In this document: in pieces, positions 1 through 8,456 of the stretch
How the letters are laid out: the number at the start of each line of letters is the position of its first letter
Position numbering within the stretch: position 1 is the first letter of the stretch
From: Halostagnicola kamekurae
GTDB taxonomy: Archaea; Halobacteriota; Halobacteria; Halobacteriales; Natrialbaceae
Reading direction: 5' to 3'
Length of the DNA stretch: 64,000 nucleotides
Assembly (NCBI RefSeq): GCF_900116205.1
Contig: NZ_FOZS01000002.1
Span: forward strand, 682,001 to 746,000
Program-made: the position numbers and the translations under genes
Notes under the pieces: generated by a model
The model's database searches: none
Seen by the model: only the letters and a program-made list of their open reading frames with translations
Told to the model about the DNA's origin: nothing

Positions 1-83
1 ACGGCGAGTCGGCGTGAAGCAACTCGATCCCAGATCGGCGGGAACGCACAGTACTTTTGCGGTCCGGCAGCGAACGAACGCGT

Positions 84-890
84 ATGGACGTTGTTCCGGA
101 GGGGAAACCGCCGGTCAAAGAGTACATGACACGAGAGGTCGAAACGGTATCGCCCGATTCGACCGTCTACGATGTCGCATCGCGGATCGCCGAGAGCGAC
201 GAGCACAGCGGCTTTCCGGTCTGTGACCGGCGTCGGGTCGAAGGGTTCATCAGCGCGCGGGATCTCCTGTTGGCCGACGACAACGAGCCGATTTTCAAGG
301 TGATGACGACCGATATTCTGGTCGCCCATCCCGAGATGAAACTGACCGATGCCGCCCGAGTCATCCTGCGGTCGGGAATCCAGAAACTGCCCGTCGTCGA
401 CGACGCCGGCAACCTCGTGGGGATCGTTTCGAACGCCGACGTGATCCGGAGCCAGATCGAGCGGGCCACCCCCGAGAAAGTCGGGAAGCTGATCCGGACC
501 TTAGAGCAGATCCACGAAATCGACCTCACACAGGAGCGACGGACGGTTCCGCTGGCCGACCTGATCCCGACCCAGGGACGGGTCTACGCCGACGAACTCG
601 AGGGACGACGGTACGAACTCGAGAACGGGTTGGCCGAACCGCTCGTCGTCATCGATAACGACGGCACGTTGCTGCTCGCCGACGGGCATCATCGAGTGCT
701 CGCTGCAGACCGGTTATCGATCGACGAAATGGACGCGTACGTCATCGTGACGGACCGAGAGATCGACCTCGGAATGGCGAAGACGGCGGCAAAGGAAGAC
801 CTCGAGGGGATCGGCGACATCGACGTCGTCGACTACGCGCGCCACCCGCTCGTCGAGACGACCGAACGATTACAGCCCGACGACGAGTAG
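84..890 (+). CDS. CBS-pair protein with C-terminal ParB-like domain
   Basis: The 268-aa protein has two tandem CBS motifs in its first 125 residues (each with the pattern of a conserved Thr/Ser-Val start and a G-x-h-S-x-x-D end), which normally bind adenine nucleotides. The last third looks like a ParB/sulfiredoxin-like fold, with an LADGHHRVLAA segment resembling the ParB box (DGxHR). I start at the ATG at 84 because the nine codons before it are Arg-rich and unlike the rest of the protein. A regulatory CBS module fused to a ParB-like nucleotide-binding domain suggests a ligand-sensing protein. No partition or nuclease role can be read from the sequence. It stands alone, with the next gene 173 bp downstream. 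Confidence 0.85.
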   Translation: MDVVPEGKPPVKEYMTREVETVSPDSTVYDVASRIAESDEHSGFPVCDRRRVEGFISARDLLLADDNEPIFKVMTTDILVAHPEMKLTDAARVILRSGIQKLPVVDDAGNLVGIVSNADVIRSQIERATPEKVGKLIRTLEQIHEIDLTQERRTVPLADLIPTQGRVYADELEGRRYELENGLAEPLVVIDNDGTLLLADGHHRVLAADRLSIDEMDAYVIVTDREIDLGMAKTAAKEDLEGIGDIDVVDYARHPLVETTERLQPDDE

Positions 891-1063
891 ACGGAGGGTG
901 AAACCGTAGCGCACTCTCGACCACGCGACCGCGGGACGCGACGACAGCCGATTCGCGTCAGCGATTCTCGACGGACTCTCTCCCACGGTGACGATTCTCG
1001 AAGGATACTCACTCGCATCGACGATTCCCGAAGGATTACACCCTCGAGTGCGTAGCCGTCGCC

Positions 1064-2401
1064 ATGAGCACGTGGATCGGTGAGACGTTCACGAGCGACG
1101 CCGGCTGGAATCATCTCGAGGAACTAGTCGACATCGGGTCTCGGATGGCGGGCAGCGACGGCGAGCGCGAGGCCGCGGAACGGACGCGGGGGGCGCTCGC
1201 CAGCGCCGGCGCGCGAAACGCGCGCCTCGAGTCGTTTGACGTGCAGGGGTGGACCCGCGGCGAAAGTTCGATTCGGAGCGAACAGTCCTCGTCGTCGCTC
1301 GGCCTCGAGCACGCCTCGATCGCGCTCCCGCGGAGTCCGTCGGCGACCGCCACCGCCGAACTGGTCGACCTCGGATACGGGCTCCCGGAATCGTTCGCCG
1401 AGACGGATATAGACGGGAAGATCGTCATGGTCAGAAGCGACGTTCCGGACCACTACGAGCGCTACGTTCACCGGCGAGAGAAGTACTACCACGCGGTCGA
1501 CAGCGGTGCGGTCGGGTTCATCTACCGAAACCACGTCGAAGGCTGTCTGCCGCCGACCGGAAGCGTCGGAACGCCGGCCGATCCGATCGGGGAGATCCCG
1601 GCGCTGGGCGTCTCGAGCGAGCTCGGCGCGCGACTCGCTCGCCGGTTCGACGGCGAAGAGATCGCGATCGAGGTCGAAGCCGACATCGGCGACGCGACGA
1701 GCCAGAACGTCCACGCCGAACTCGGCCCCGAAACGGACGAGCGCGTTCTCGTGACGAGCCACGTCGACGCACACGACATCGCCGAAGGGGCCCTCGACAA
1801 CGGTGCGGGGACCGCCATGGTCATCGAACTGGCGAACGCCCTCTCTCGGCGCGAGGACGACCTCGAGACGCGAGTGGAGTTCGTCGCCTACGGCGCGGAG
1901 GAGGTCGGGCTCGTCGGGTCGGAACACTACGCCGAGCAAGCTACCCACGACGACATCGTTGCCGTCGTCAACAACGACGGCGTCGTCGGCGATCGAACGC
2001 TCTCGCTCACCTGTCACGGGTTCGACGGCCTCGAGTCCGCGGCAGAGACGGTTTCGGATCGGTTCGACCACCCGATCGAGACGGACCCCGGCCTCGGCCC
2101 GCACAGCGATCACTGGCCGTTCGTCCAGTGGGGCGTGCCGGGCTATCACGTCAAAAGCACGTCCGACGAGGTCGGCCGGGGATGGGGCCACACCTACGCC
2201 GACACGCTCGAGAAACTCGAGAAGCGAACGCTGCGCGAACAGGCCGTGTTGTTGACCGAACTCGTCGTCCACCTCGCCAGCGACGAGGTCGCGATCGATC
2301 ACCGCGCCCCCGACGCGATCGCCGCCGATCTCGAGGAACAGGGTCTGGCCGAGGGGATGCGGATAACCGGCGACTGGCCGTACGACGGCGACGGGAACTG
2401 A
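1064..2401 (+). CDS. M28 family zinc aminopeptidase
   Basis: 445-aa co-catalytic zinc peptidase of the M28 type. The metal-binding series is visible: SHVDAHD near residue 232, ALDNGAG a little later, a YGAEEVG segment near 277 carrying the general-base and ligand glutamates, a VNNDG segment, and GPHSDHWPF near residue 347 for the last histidine. Residues 90-200 form a PA-type insert, common in this family. No signal peptide is seen, so a cytoplasmic role in peptide turnover is likely. The substrate cannot be told. The very acidic composition is typical of haloarchaea. Confidence 0.9.
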   Translation: MSTWIGETFTSDAGWNHLEELVDIGSRMAGSDGEREAAERTRGALASAGARNARLESFDVQGWTRGESSIRSEQSSSSLGLEHASIALPRSPSATATAELVDLGYGLPESFAETDIDGKIVMVRSDVPDHYERYVHRREKYYHAVDSGAVGFIYRNHVEGCLPPTGSVGTPADPIGEIPALGVSSELGARLARRFDGEEIAIEVEADIGDATSQNVHAELGPETDERVLVTSHVDAHDIAEGALDNGAGTAMVIELANALSRREDDLETRVEFVAYGAEEVGLVGSEHYAEQATHDDIVAVVNNDGVVGDRTLSLTCHGFDGLESAAETVSDRFDHPIETDPGLGPHSDHWPFVQWGVPGYHVKSTSDEVGRGWGHTYADTLEKLEKRTLREQAVLLTELVVHLASDEVAIDHRAPDAIAADLEEQGLAEGMRITGDWPYDGDGN

Positions 2402-2446
2402 ACGCACATCCGCACGTTTTTGGTCGGGCCGCGGGAACTGACGGCT

Positions 2447-3229
2447 ATGGAATCCGCCGCGTGGACTGCGGGCGACGAGCCGCTCGTCGGCATCGTCGGT
2501 ACGGACCCCGATTCGTCGGCAGGCGAGCCCTCGCTCGAGGAGTCACTCGAGGGCATCCTCGCAGAATACGACGGATCGGTCGTCCCCGGTGCGGTCGAGA
2601 CGGTCTGTGGGGCGGACCCGTCTTTCGTCGTCGCACTCGGCGACGCAGCGCTGTTCGAGCTCCTGCAGTCGGGAGCGTGCGCCGACGCACCCGTCCTCCC
2701 GGTCGGCTGTCGTCCCGAAACCGAGGGGCCACGACCGGACGGTTTGACAGACGCGGTCAGAACGCTGCTCGAGGGCGATGCGCGCGTTCGCGTCCACCCG
2801 GTTCTCGCAGTTGAGATCGGCGACCGACAGCGTCATCGAGCGCTCTGGGACGTCACACTCGCGACCGACGAACCGGCCCGAATTTCCGAGTACAGTATCG
2901 AGAGTCGGGGAGAATCGATCGATCGGTTTCGCGCCGACGGCGTCGTCGTCGCGACGCCGGCCGGCAGTCGCGGCTACGCGAACGCCGTCGACGGACCGAT
3001 ACTCTCAGCGGCGGTCGAGGCCGTGGTCGCAGCGCCGATCGCACCGTTCGACACCCACACCGATCGTTGGGTCCTCCCAAACGACGACCTCGTCCTCTCG
3101 GTCGAACGCGACGAGAGCGCCGTCGCGGTGTCGGTCGACGGGCGAACGCTCGAGACGATCACCGTCGACACACCTGTCCACATCACCGCGGACGGATCGC
3201 TCTCGACGCTCGTAATTCCGGACGAATAG
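2447..3229 (+). CDS. NAD kinase-like protein lacking the GGDGT motif
   Basis: 260-aa protein. The second half carries the NAD-kinase beta-sandwich signature (RADGVVVATPAGSRGYA, matching the TPTGSTAY-type motif) followed by PIL and the typical VLPNDDLV strand. In the N-terminal half the usual GGDGTxL catalytic loop is replaced by ALGDAALFEL, so the ATP-binding and catalytic Asp arrangement is altered. The start at 2447 is preferred over 2420 because the upstream nine codons are not family-like. It lies 45 bp after the peptidase in the same orientation. It is either a diverged NAD kinase paralogue or a regulatory pseudo-enzyme; a true NAD kinase must lie elsewhere in the genome. Confidence 0.75.
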   Translation: MESAAWTAGDEPLVGIVGTDPDSSAGEPSLEESLEGILAEYDGSVVPGAVETVCGADPSFVVALGDAALFELLQSGACADAPVLPVGCRPETEGPRPDGLTDAVRTLLEGDARVRVHPVLAVEIGDRQRHRALWDVTLATDEPARISEYSIESRGESIDRFRADGVVVATPAGSRGYANAVDGPILSAAVEAVVAAPIAPFDTHTDRWVLPNDDLVLSVERDESAVAVSVDGRTLETITVDTPVHITADGSLSTLVIPDE

Positions 3230-3274
3230 CGGGCTGATGCTCGGGACCCAGCGGTTGGATGGACGAGCCTCCTC

Positions 3275-3499
3275 TTAGCTGGTGTGAGGCTCTTCGTCCC
3301 GGTGGTTGTCGGGATTTTCCTGCTCCAGCGCCTCGTTCTCGCGTTCGACCGACTTGTGTTCGATATCCTGCCGGCGCTGTTCCTCGTCTCGCCGTTCTCG
3401 GGCCTCCTTTTCCTCTTCGGTGAGTTCCTCGTCTTCGTCGGCCGTCGTGTCCTCTTTGGCCAGTTCGACGTCTCGACCGTGTTCGTCTTTTTCGGACAT
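3275..3499 (-). CDS. Small highly charged protein, unknown function
   Basis: 74-aa protein made almost wholly of Glu, Asp, Arg, Lys and Gln, with a central stretch of EEK/ERR repeats likely to be a long single helix or coiled coil. There are no cysteines or membrane segments. The start at 3499 is fixed by a perfect GGAGGTGA Shine-Dalgarno sequence 5 nt upstream, which is unusual in this mostly leaderless genome. I recognise no family. Confidence 0.7.
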   Translation of the reverse strand: MSEKDEHGRDVELAKEDTTADEDEELTEEEKEARERRDEEQRRQDIEHKSVERENEALEQENPDNHRDEEPHTS

Positions 3500-3504
3500 A
3501 CAGG

Positions 3505-3512
3505 TCACCTCC
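3505..3512 (-). promoter_or_regulatory. Shine-Dalgarno sequence
   Basis: On the minus strand this reads GGAGGTGA, a full complement to the 3' end of archaeal 16S rRNA, with a 5-nt spacer to the ATG at 3499. It decides the start of the 74-aa charged protein against a longer reading frame beginning at 3595. Confidence 0.8.
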
Positions 3513-3602
3513 TGTGATGGGGTAACTGGAGTTCGAACAAAAGCGCGTGGCCGGAACACGCAAGCCGGCTGTGTCTCGAGCGACGACGGTAGCACGGAGA
3601 CG

Positions 3603-4286
3603 TTACCAGGGTTCGCCCGACGCCAGGTCGATCTCGCTGTCGCCTTTCTCGGACGGACAGATGTCGGCGAGCACGCAGTCGCCGCAATCGGGGTTCTGCG
3701 CGGAACAGATCGCTCGCCCGTGGTCGATACACAGGTGGGTGAACTGCTGCCAGTCGTCCTCGGGGACGATTTCGATCAGAGCCTCCTCGATGCGTTCGGG
3801 ATAGCTCTCCTCGGTGAGCCCCAGCCGTCTCGAGAGCCGCTGGACGTGCGTGTCGACGACGATTCCCTCGACGATGTCGTGGCCGTGCTGGAGCACCACG
3901 TTCGCCGTCTTCCTCCCGACGCCCGGCAGGTCGGTGAGCTCGCTCATCGTGTCCGGAACCTCGCCGTCGTGTTCCTCGACGATTTTCTCACAGGCGTTGC
4001 GAATGTACTCTGCCTTGTTGTTGTAGTAGGTGATCGAGTTCAGCGCCTCGGCGAGTTCCTCCTGGGGCGCGTTCGCGTAGTCTTCCGGGCCGTCGTAGGT
4101 CTCGAACAGCGGCTCGGTTTCCTTGTTGACCCGTTCGTCCGTACACTGGGCAGAGAGGATGACCGCGATCAACAACTCGAGTCGGTTCGAGTACCGAAGC
4201 GAAATCGTCGAGTCGGGGTAGGTTTCCTCCAACCGGTCGACGATTTCTGCGGCCTGCTCGGTCCGCGTCTCACGTGGCGTTCCCAT
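3603..4286 (-). CDS. nth: Endonuclease III (DNA glycosylase/AP lyase)
   Basis: 227-aa bifunctional base-excision repair glycosylase for oxidised pyrimidines. Helix-hairpin-helix LPGVGRKTA carries the catalytic lysine, VDTHVQRL holds the catalytic aspartate, and the C-terminus has the [4Fe-4S] ligand pattern C-x6-C-x2-C-x5-C (CSAQNPDCGDCVLADIC). Length matches the family. The ATG at 4286 starts exactly at the family's N-terminus; the 99 codons available upstream are shadow sequence. It is transcribed divergently from the decarboxylase gene at 4464. Confidence 0.95.
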   Translation of the reverse strand: MGTPRETRTEQAAEIVDRLEETYPDSTISLRYSNRLELLIAVILSAQCTDERVNKETEPLFETYDGPEDYANAPQEELAEALNSITYYNNKAEYIRNACEKIVEEHDGEVPDTMSELTDLPGVGRKTANVVLQHGHDIVEGIVVDTHVQRLSRRLGLTEESYPERIEEALIEIVPEDDWQQFTHLCIDHGRAICSAQNPDCGDCVLADICPSEKGDSEIDLASGEPW

Positions 4287-4433
4287 AGCCTCCGCTTGGA
4301 CTGTCGGGCTTTCAGCGTTCGGATTTGCGATCCGGTCAAATCGATGGTTGGCCGTGCTCGTCGTCGCGTGTGAGGGTGCGTTCGCTGGCGATACCGTGAC
4401 GAAAGAGAGACACGACAGCACCATCCCGTGACC

Positions 4434-4439
4434 TTTAAG
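4434..4439 (+). promoter_or_regulatory. TATA-like box of the decarboxylase gene
   Basis: TTTAAG lies 24 nt before the ATG at 4464, the spacing expected for a leaderless haloarchaeal transcript starting at or next to the start codon. Confidence 0.5.
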
Positions 4440-4463
4440 CGGCCGGTACTCGCCAGTCTGGGT

Positions 4464-5447
4464 ATGAAAGCCACGGCTTTGGCACACCCGATTCAGGGGC
4501 TGGTCAAATACCACGGGATGCGCGACGACGTCGAGCGGCTTCCGTACCACGACAGCATCAGCGTCTGTACCGCGCCGAGTCACACCAAGACGACGGCCGA
4601 GTTCTCGGCGGAGTACGACGAGGACACCTTCGTCGTCGACGGCGAGGAACTCGATGGGCGTGCCGCCGAGCGCGTCGACGCGGTCCTCGAGAAGGTTCGA
4701 TCGAAAGCCGACTCGGACCGCGCCGAACAGCCGGTTCGATTGGTGAGCGAGAACGACTTCCAGACGAACGTCGGACTCGGGTCGTCCTCGTCGGGATTCG
4801 CCGCCGCGGCGATGGCGCTTTCGGAAGCCGCCGGCATCGACGCGGATCGAGAGGAGATTTCGACGATCGCCCGCGTCGGATCAGCGTCTGCATCGCGAGC
4901 GGTGACCGGCGCGTTCTCGCAACTGTACACGGGGTTGAACGACGAGGACTGTCGATCCCGGCGCATCGAGACGGGACTCGAGGACGAACTCAGGACGGTC
5001 GTCGGCCTCGTGCCCTACCACAAAGAAACCGAAGACGCCCACGACGAGGCCGCCGACAGTCACATGTTTCAGGCGCGTAACGCGCACATCCACGGCCAGA
5101 TCGCGGAGATGCGCGACGCGCTCCGAAACGACGACTTCGACGCCGCGTTCGAACTCGCCGAGCACGACTCGCTGTCGCTGGCCGCGACGACGATGACCGG
5201 CCCCTCGGGCTGGGTGTACTGGCAGCCGGCGACGCTCGAGATCTTCAACCGCGTTCGGGCGCTCCGCGAGGAAGAAGGCGTTCCGGTCTACTTCTCGACC
5301 GACACCGGCGCGAGCGTCTACGTAAATACGACCGAAGAACACGTCGACCGCGTCGAATCGGAAGTCGCAGACTGCGGCGTCGAGACGATGGTCTGGGGCG
5401 TCGGCGGCCCCGCGAAGATCCTCGACGCCGACGAACAGTTGTTCTGA
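4464..5447 (+). CDS. mvaD: Phosphomevalonate/diphosphomevalonate decarboxylase (GHMP family)
   Basis: 327-aa GHMP-kinase-fold decarboxylase of the mevalonate pathway for archaeal isoprenoid lipids. The ATP loop LGSSSSGFAAAA and the FSTDTGASVY segment are typical. The start at 4464 begins MKATALAHPIQGLVKYHG, the family's usual N-terminus. In Haloferax volcanii the homologous enzyme acts on mevalonate phosphate and gives isopentenyl phosphate, so the same alternative route is likely here. That assignment rests on known biochemistry and cannot be read from motifs alone. Isopentenyl-diphosphate isomerase is also present in this window at 50.3 kb. Confidence 0.88.
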   Translation: MKATALAHPIQGLVKYHGMRDDVERLPYHDSISVCTAPSHTKTTAEFSAEYDEDTFVVDGEELDGRAAERVDAVLEKVRSKADSDRAEQPVRLVSENDFQTNVGLGSSSSGFAAAAMALSEAAGIDADREEISTIARVGSASASRAVTGAFSQLYTGLNDEDCRSRRIETGLEDELRTVVGLVPYHKETEDAHDEAADSHMFQARNAHIHGQIAEMRDALRNDDFDAAFELAEHDSLSLAATTMTGPSGWVYWQPATLEIFNRVRALREEEGVPVYFSTDTGASVYVNTTEEHVDRVESEVADCGVETMVWGVGGPAKILDADEQLF

Positions 5448-5572
5448 CTCTCGAGCGTCGACCCTCGGCCGCTGGACAGGTCTCGAGCACGAAAGACGGC
5501 ACTGTGATAGCTCGCGGGCACCCGGGAATACGCCGGCAGCATCGCTATCCCCGCGCTTCCCGTACTCGAGCC

Positions 5573-6112
5573 ATGAGCGATCAGACGGGAGCGTGGATGG
5601 GGCTTCCACAACGAGTGAAACCGCTCGTCACGGCCGGCGTGGTCCTCGGAATGGGACTCGGCGGGTTTTTCGACGGCATCGTCATCCATCAGATCCTCCA
5701 GTGGCACCATATGGTCTCCTCGCACGCCGACCCGGCCGTCGCGGGGAACCTCGAGTTGAACGTGATGGCCGACGGGTTCTTCCACGTCGGAACGTACGTC
5801 TTCACCGTACTCGGGATCGTCCTGCTGTGGCGAGCGTGGGGGCGACCCGGCGTCCCCAAATCCGGCCGGGCGCTGTTCGGATCGGTGATCCTCGGCTGGG
5901 GGCTGTTCAACGTGATCGAAGGGCTCGTCAACCACCACCTCCTCGGGATTCACCACGTCTGGCCGGCCGGTCCCGGAAGCGTGCTCCTCTGGGACCTCGG
6001 ATTTCTGCTCTGGGGTGGGCTGTTCATCGTCGTGGGCTACGCTGTCGTCCGTCGCGGAACCGGAGTGCAATCGCTCGAGCGCACGCCGGCGGAGGCCGGA
6101 CAGGGAGAATAG
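5573..6112 (+). CDS. DUF2243-type membrane protein
   Basis: 179-aa protein with four clear hydrophobic segments and several conserved membrane histidines (the GGFFDGIVIHQILQWHHM region, the NHHLLGIHHVW region and FFHVGTYVF). This layout of paired His residues in helices matches the DUF2243 family, whose function is unknown and which may bind metal or haem. The start at 5573 gives the short cytoplasmic N-terminus usual for the family. Confidence 0.8.
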   Translation: MSDQTGAWMGLPQRVKPLVTAGVVLGMGLGGFFDGIVIHQILQWHHMVSSHADPAVAGNLELNVMADGFFHVGTYVFTVLGIVLLWRAWGRPGVPKSGRALFGSVILGWGLFNVIEGLVNHHLLGIHHVWPAGPGSVLLWDLGFLLWGGLFIVVGYAVVRRGTGVQSLERTPAEAGQGE

Positions 6113-6209
6113 CGTGCTGTTGGAGGCCCATGGAGAGCTCGTCCGGTCCCCGGCGACCTTTCGTTCGCAGGGCCAACCATCAGCCCCGCGTTCGTCCTAC
6201 TGGGTTTTC

Positions 6210-7166
6210 ATGGTCGAACTCGGATTCACGCTCTCGAGCGAGGAACACGGGCCGAACGAACTCGTCGACTACGCCGTTCACGCCGAGGAGGTCGGTTTCG
6301 ACTTCCTGTCCATCTCCGATCACTTCCACCCGTGGGTCTCCGCGCAGGGCGAGTCGCCGTTCGTCTGGTCGGTGCTTGGCGCACTGGCCCGGCGGACGGA
6401 CGAAATCGAGTTCGGCGTCGGCGTCACGTGCCCGATCGTTCGAATCCATCCGGTCAACGTCGCACACGCGGTCGCGACGACACAGGTCATGGCCGACGAT
6501 CGGTTCACCTTCGCCGTCGGAACGGGCGAGAACTTAAACGAACACGTCACCGGCGAGAAGTGGCCGGAACACGACGTTCGCCTCGAGATGCTCGCCGAGG
6601 CCATGGCGCTCATGCGGGCGCTCTGGGCGGGCGAGAACACGAGCCACCACGGCGAGTACTTCACCGCGGAGAACGCTCGTCTGTACACGGTTCCGGAGGA
6701 AATTCCCGAGATCGTCGTTTCCGCGTTCGGTCCGGAAACTGCGCAGTTCGCCGGGGAGGACGGAGACGGCCTCTGGACTTCCGGGCCGCGAGCGGAGGTC
6801 GTCGACGCCTATGAGGGCGCCGGCGGCGAGGGGCCGAAGTACGCCCAGCTTCACTGCTGTTATGCGGCGACCGAAGACGAGGCGGTCGACACCGTCTACG
6901 AGTACTGGCCGAACGGCTCCATCCCCGGCGAACTCGGCCAGGAACTGCCGACGCCAGCACACTTCCAGCAGGCCGCGACGATGGTCGAGCGCGAGGACGT
7001 CGCCGAGGGGTCGACCGTCACCGATCCGGACCCGCAGGCCCACATCGACAGCATCGAACAGGCGATCGAGGCCGGTTACGATCACGTCTACGTCCACCAG
7101 ATCGGCCCCGAACAGGACGACGCCATCGAGTTCTACGCGGAGGAGGTCCTCCCTTCGTTCTCCTGA
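6210..7166 (+). CDS. LLM-class F420-dependent oxidoreductase
   Basis: 318-aa TIM-barrel enzyme of the luciferase-like monooxygenase superfamily, closest in look to the G6PDH-like F420 subgroup: SISDHFHPW near residue 33, GVGVTCPIVRIHPV for the cofactor pocket, FAVGTGENLNEHV near residue 108 and LWAGENTSHHGEYF. Haloarchaea make coenzyme F420, so hydride transfer to or from F420 is expected. The substrate is unknown. Start at 6210 because the protein begins with the family's MVELGFTLSSEE strand. Confidence 0.88.
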   Translation: MVELGFTLSSEEHGPNELVDYAVHAEEVGFDFLSISDHFHPWVSAQGESPFVWSVLGALARRTDEIEFGVGVTCPIVRIHPVNVAHAVATTQVMADDRFTFAVGTGENLNEHVTGEKWPEHDVRLEMLAEAMALMRALWAGENTSHHGEYFTAENARLYTVPEEIPEIVVSAFGPETAQFAGEDGDGLWTSGPRAEVVDAYEGAGGEGPKYAQLHCCYAATEDEAVDTVYEYWPNGSIPGELGQELPTPAHFQQAATMVEREDVAEGSTVTDPDPQAHIDSIEQAIEAGYDHVYVHQIGPEQDDAIEFYAEEVLPSFS

Positions 7167-7349
7167 ATCCGCGGCAGCGCGTCTCCTCGTCGGCGCGACC
7201 CTGCGTCGGCCAGGCTCCGTTCGAGCTCCATCGGCCCAGCTCCGTTCGAGTTCTCGAGGGATGCGAGCGGCGGAAAACCACCGCTGCCCGATCGAACGCA
7301 CCCTCGCCGCTTCCCAATGCGTTTTGTCGGTCGACGCCGAATCGAGCCC

Positions 7350-8351
7350 ATGGAGTATACGACACTCGGCGACACGGGTACGACGGTCTCGAGGCTCTGT
7401 TTCGGAACGTGGCGATTCGGTCGGGAAACCGGCGGCGTCGTCGAAACCGACCGGGAGGAAGCCCACGACCTGCTCGACGCCGCGAGCGAGCACGGCATCA
7501 ACTTCATCGACACGGCGAACGTCTACGGCGATCCGAACGGAAAGAGCGAGAAGTGGATCGGCGAGTGGCTCGAGGACCGCTCGCGCGAGGACTACGTCAT
7601 CGCCTCGAAGGTCTACTTCCCGTTCGACGGCTGGGGCGAACCCGGCCCGAACGACTCCGGACTCGGGCGCAAGCACATCCGCGCCCAGATCGAAGGCACG
7701 CTCGATCGACTGGGAACCGACTACCTCGACCTGTACTACATCCACCGCTGGGACGAGGACACGCCGATTCAGGAGACCTTAGAGACGCTGACGGCCCTCG
7801 TCGACGAAGGGAAGGTCAACTATCTCGGGGCCTCGAGCATGGCCGCCTGGCAGCTCACCAAGGCACTCTGGACCAGCGACGTCGAGGGGCTACAGCGGTT
7901 CGACGTGACTCAGCCGATGGTCAACGCGGCCCAGTACGACACCGTCGCAGAGTACCTCGAGGTCTGTGCGGATCAGGACCTCGCCGTCTGTCCGTACTCA
8001 CCGCTGGGCGGCGGCTTCCTCACCGGCAAGTACGACCGCGCCGACGATGGCTCGGTCATCGCCCCCGACGGCTCGCGGGGCAGTCTCGACGACATGTTCG
8101 ACGACTATTACGCGACCGAGCAGGCCTGGGACGTCCTCGAGACCGTCGAGGACGTTGCGGACGAAGTCGGGGCCTCGCCGGCGCAGGTGTCGCTTCGCTG
8201 GCTCATGGACCAGAGCGAGTTCACCTGCATCCCGATCGTCGGCGCGAGAACGCCCGACCAACTCGCGGAGAACGTCGGCGCGGTCGAGGTCGAACTCTCC
8301 GACGAGCAGTTTGATCGGATCGACGGCGCTCGCGGCGAGGCGGAGTCGTAA
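7350..8351 (+). CDS. Aldo/keto reductase
   Basis: 333-aa NADPH-dependent TIM-barrel oxidoreductase. The catalytic tetrad is visible: Asp and Tyr in FIDTANVYG, Lys in IASKVYF and His in YYIHRWD. The C-terminal IVGARTPDQLAENVGA segment binds the 2'-phosphate of NADPH. The start at 7350 (MEYTTLGDTG) matches the family's N-terminal strand. Substrate unknown; related proteins are often labelled voltage-gated K-channel beta-like reductases. Confidence 0.9.
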   Translation: MEYTTLGDTGTTVSRLCFGTWRFGRETGGVVETDREEAHDLLDAASEHGINFIDTANVYGDPNGKSEKWIGEWLEDRSREDYVIASKVYFPFDGWGEPGPNDSGLGRKHIRAQIEGTLDRLGTDYLDLYYIHRWDEDTPIQETLETLTALVDEGKVNYLGASSMAAWQLTKALWTSDVEGLQRFDVTQPMVNAAQYDTVAEYLEVCADQDLAVCPYSPLGGGFLTGKYDRADDGSVIAPDGSRGSLDDMFDDYYATEQAWDVLETVEDVADEVGASPAQVSLRWLMDQSEFTCIPIVGARTPDQLAENVGAVEVELSDEQFDRIDGARGEAES

Positions 8352-8456
8352 GCGGGGGCTGTTTCTTTCGCCGATCGGGGATCGTGGCTGTGCTACCGAA
8401 GACTACGCTGGCGCTCTACCCAGAGTTGTCGCGGGAATCAGAGCGGTTCTGTCGGC

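Noticed and set aside
1124-2407. 427-codon open frame on the minus strand opposite the M28 peptidase
   Set aside because: It is the exact antisense of a well-supported enzyme. Long antisense frames are expected in GC-rich haloarchaeal DNA, and this one has no recognisable motif.
3306-4373. 355-codon plus-strand open frame opposite the charged protein and endonuclease III
   Set aside because: Antisense shadow of two supported genes, with a low-complexity Ser/Arg-rich start.
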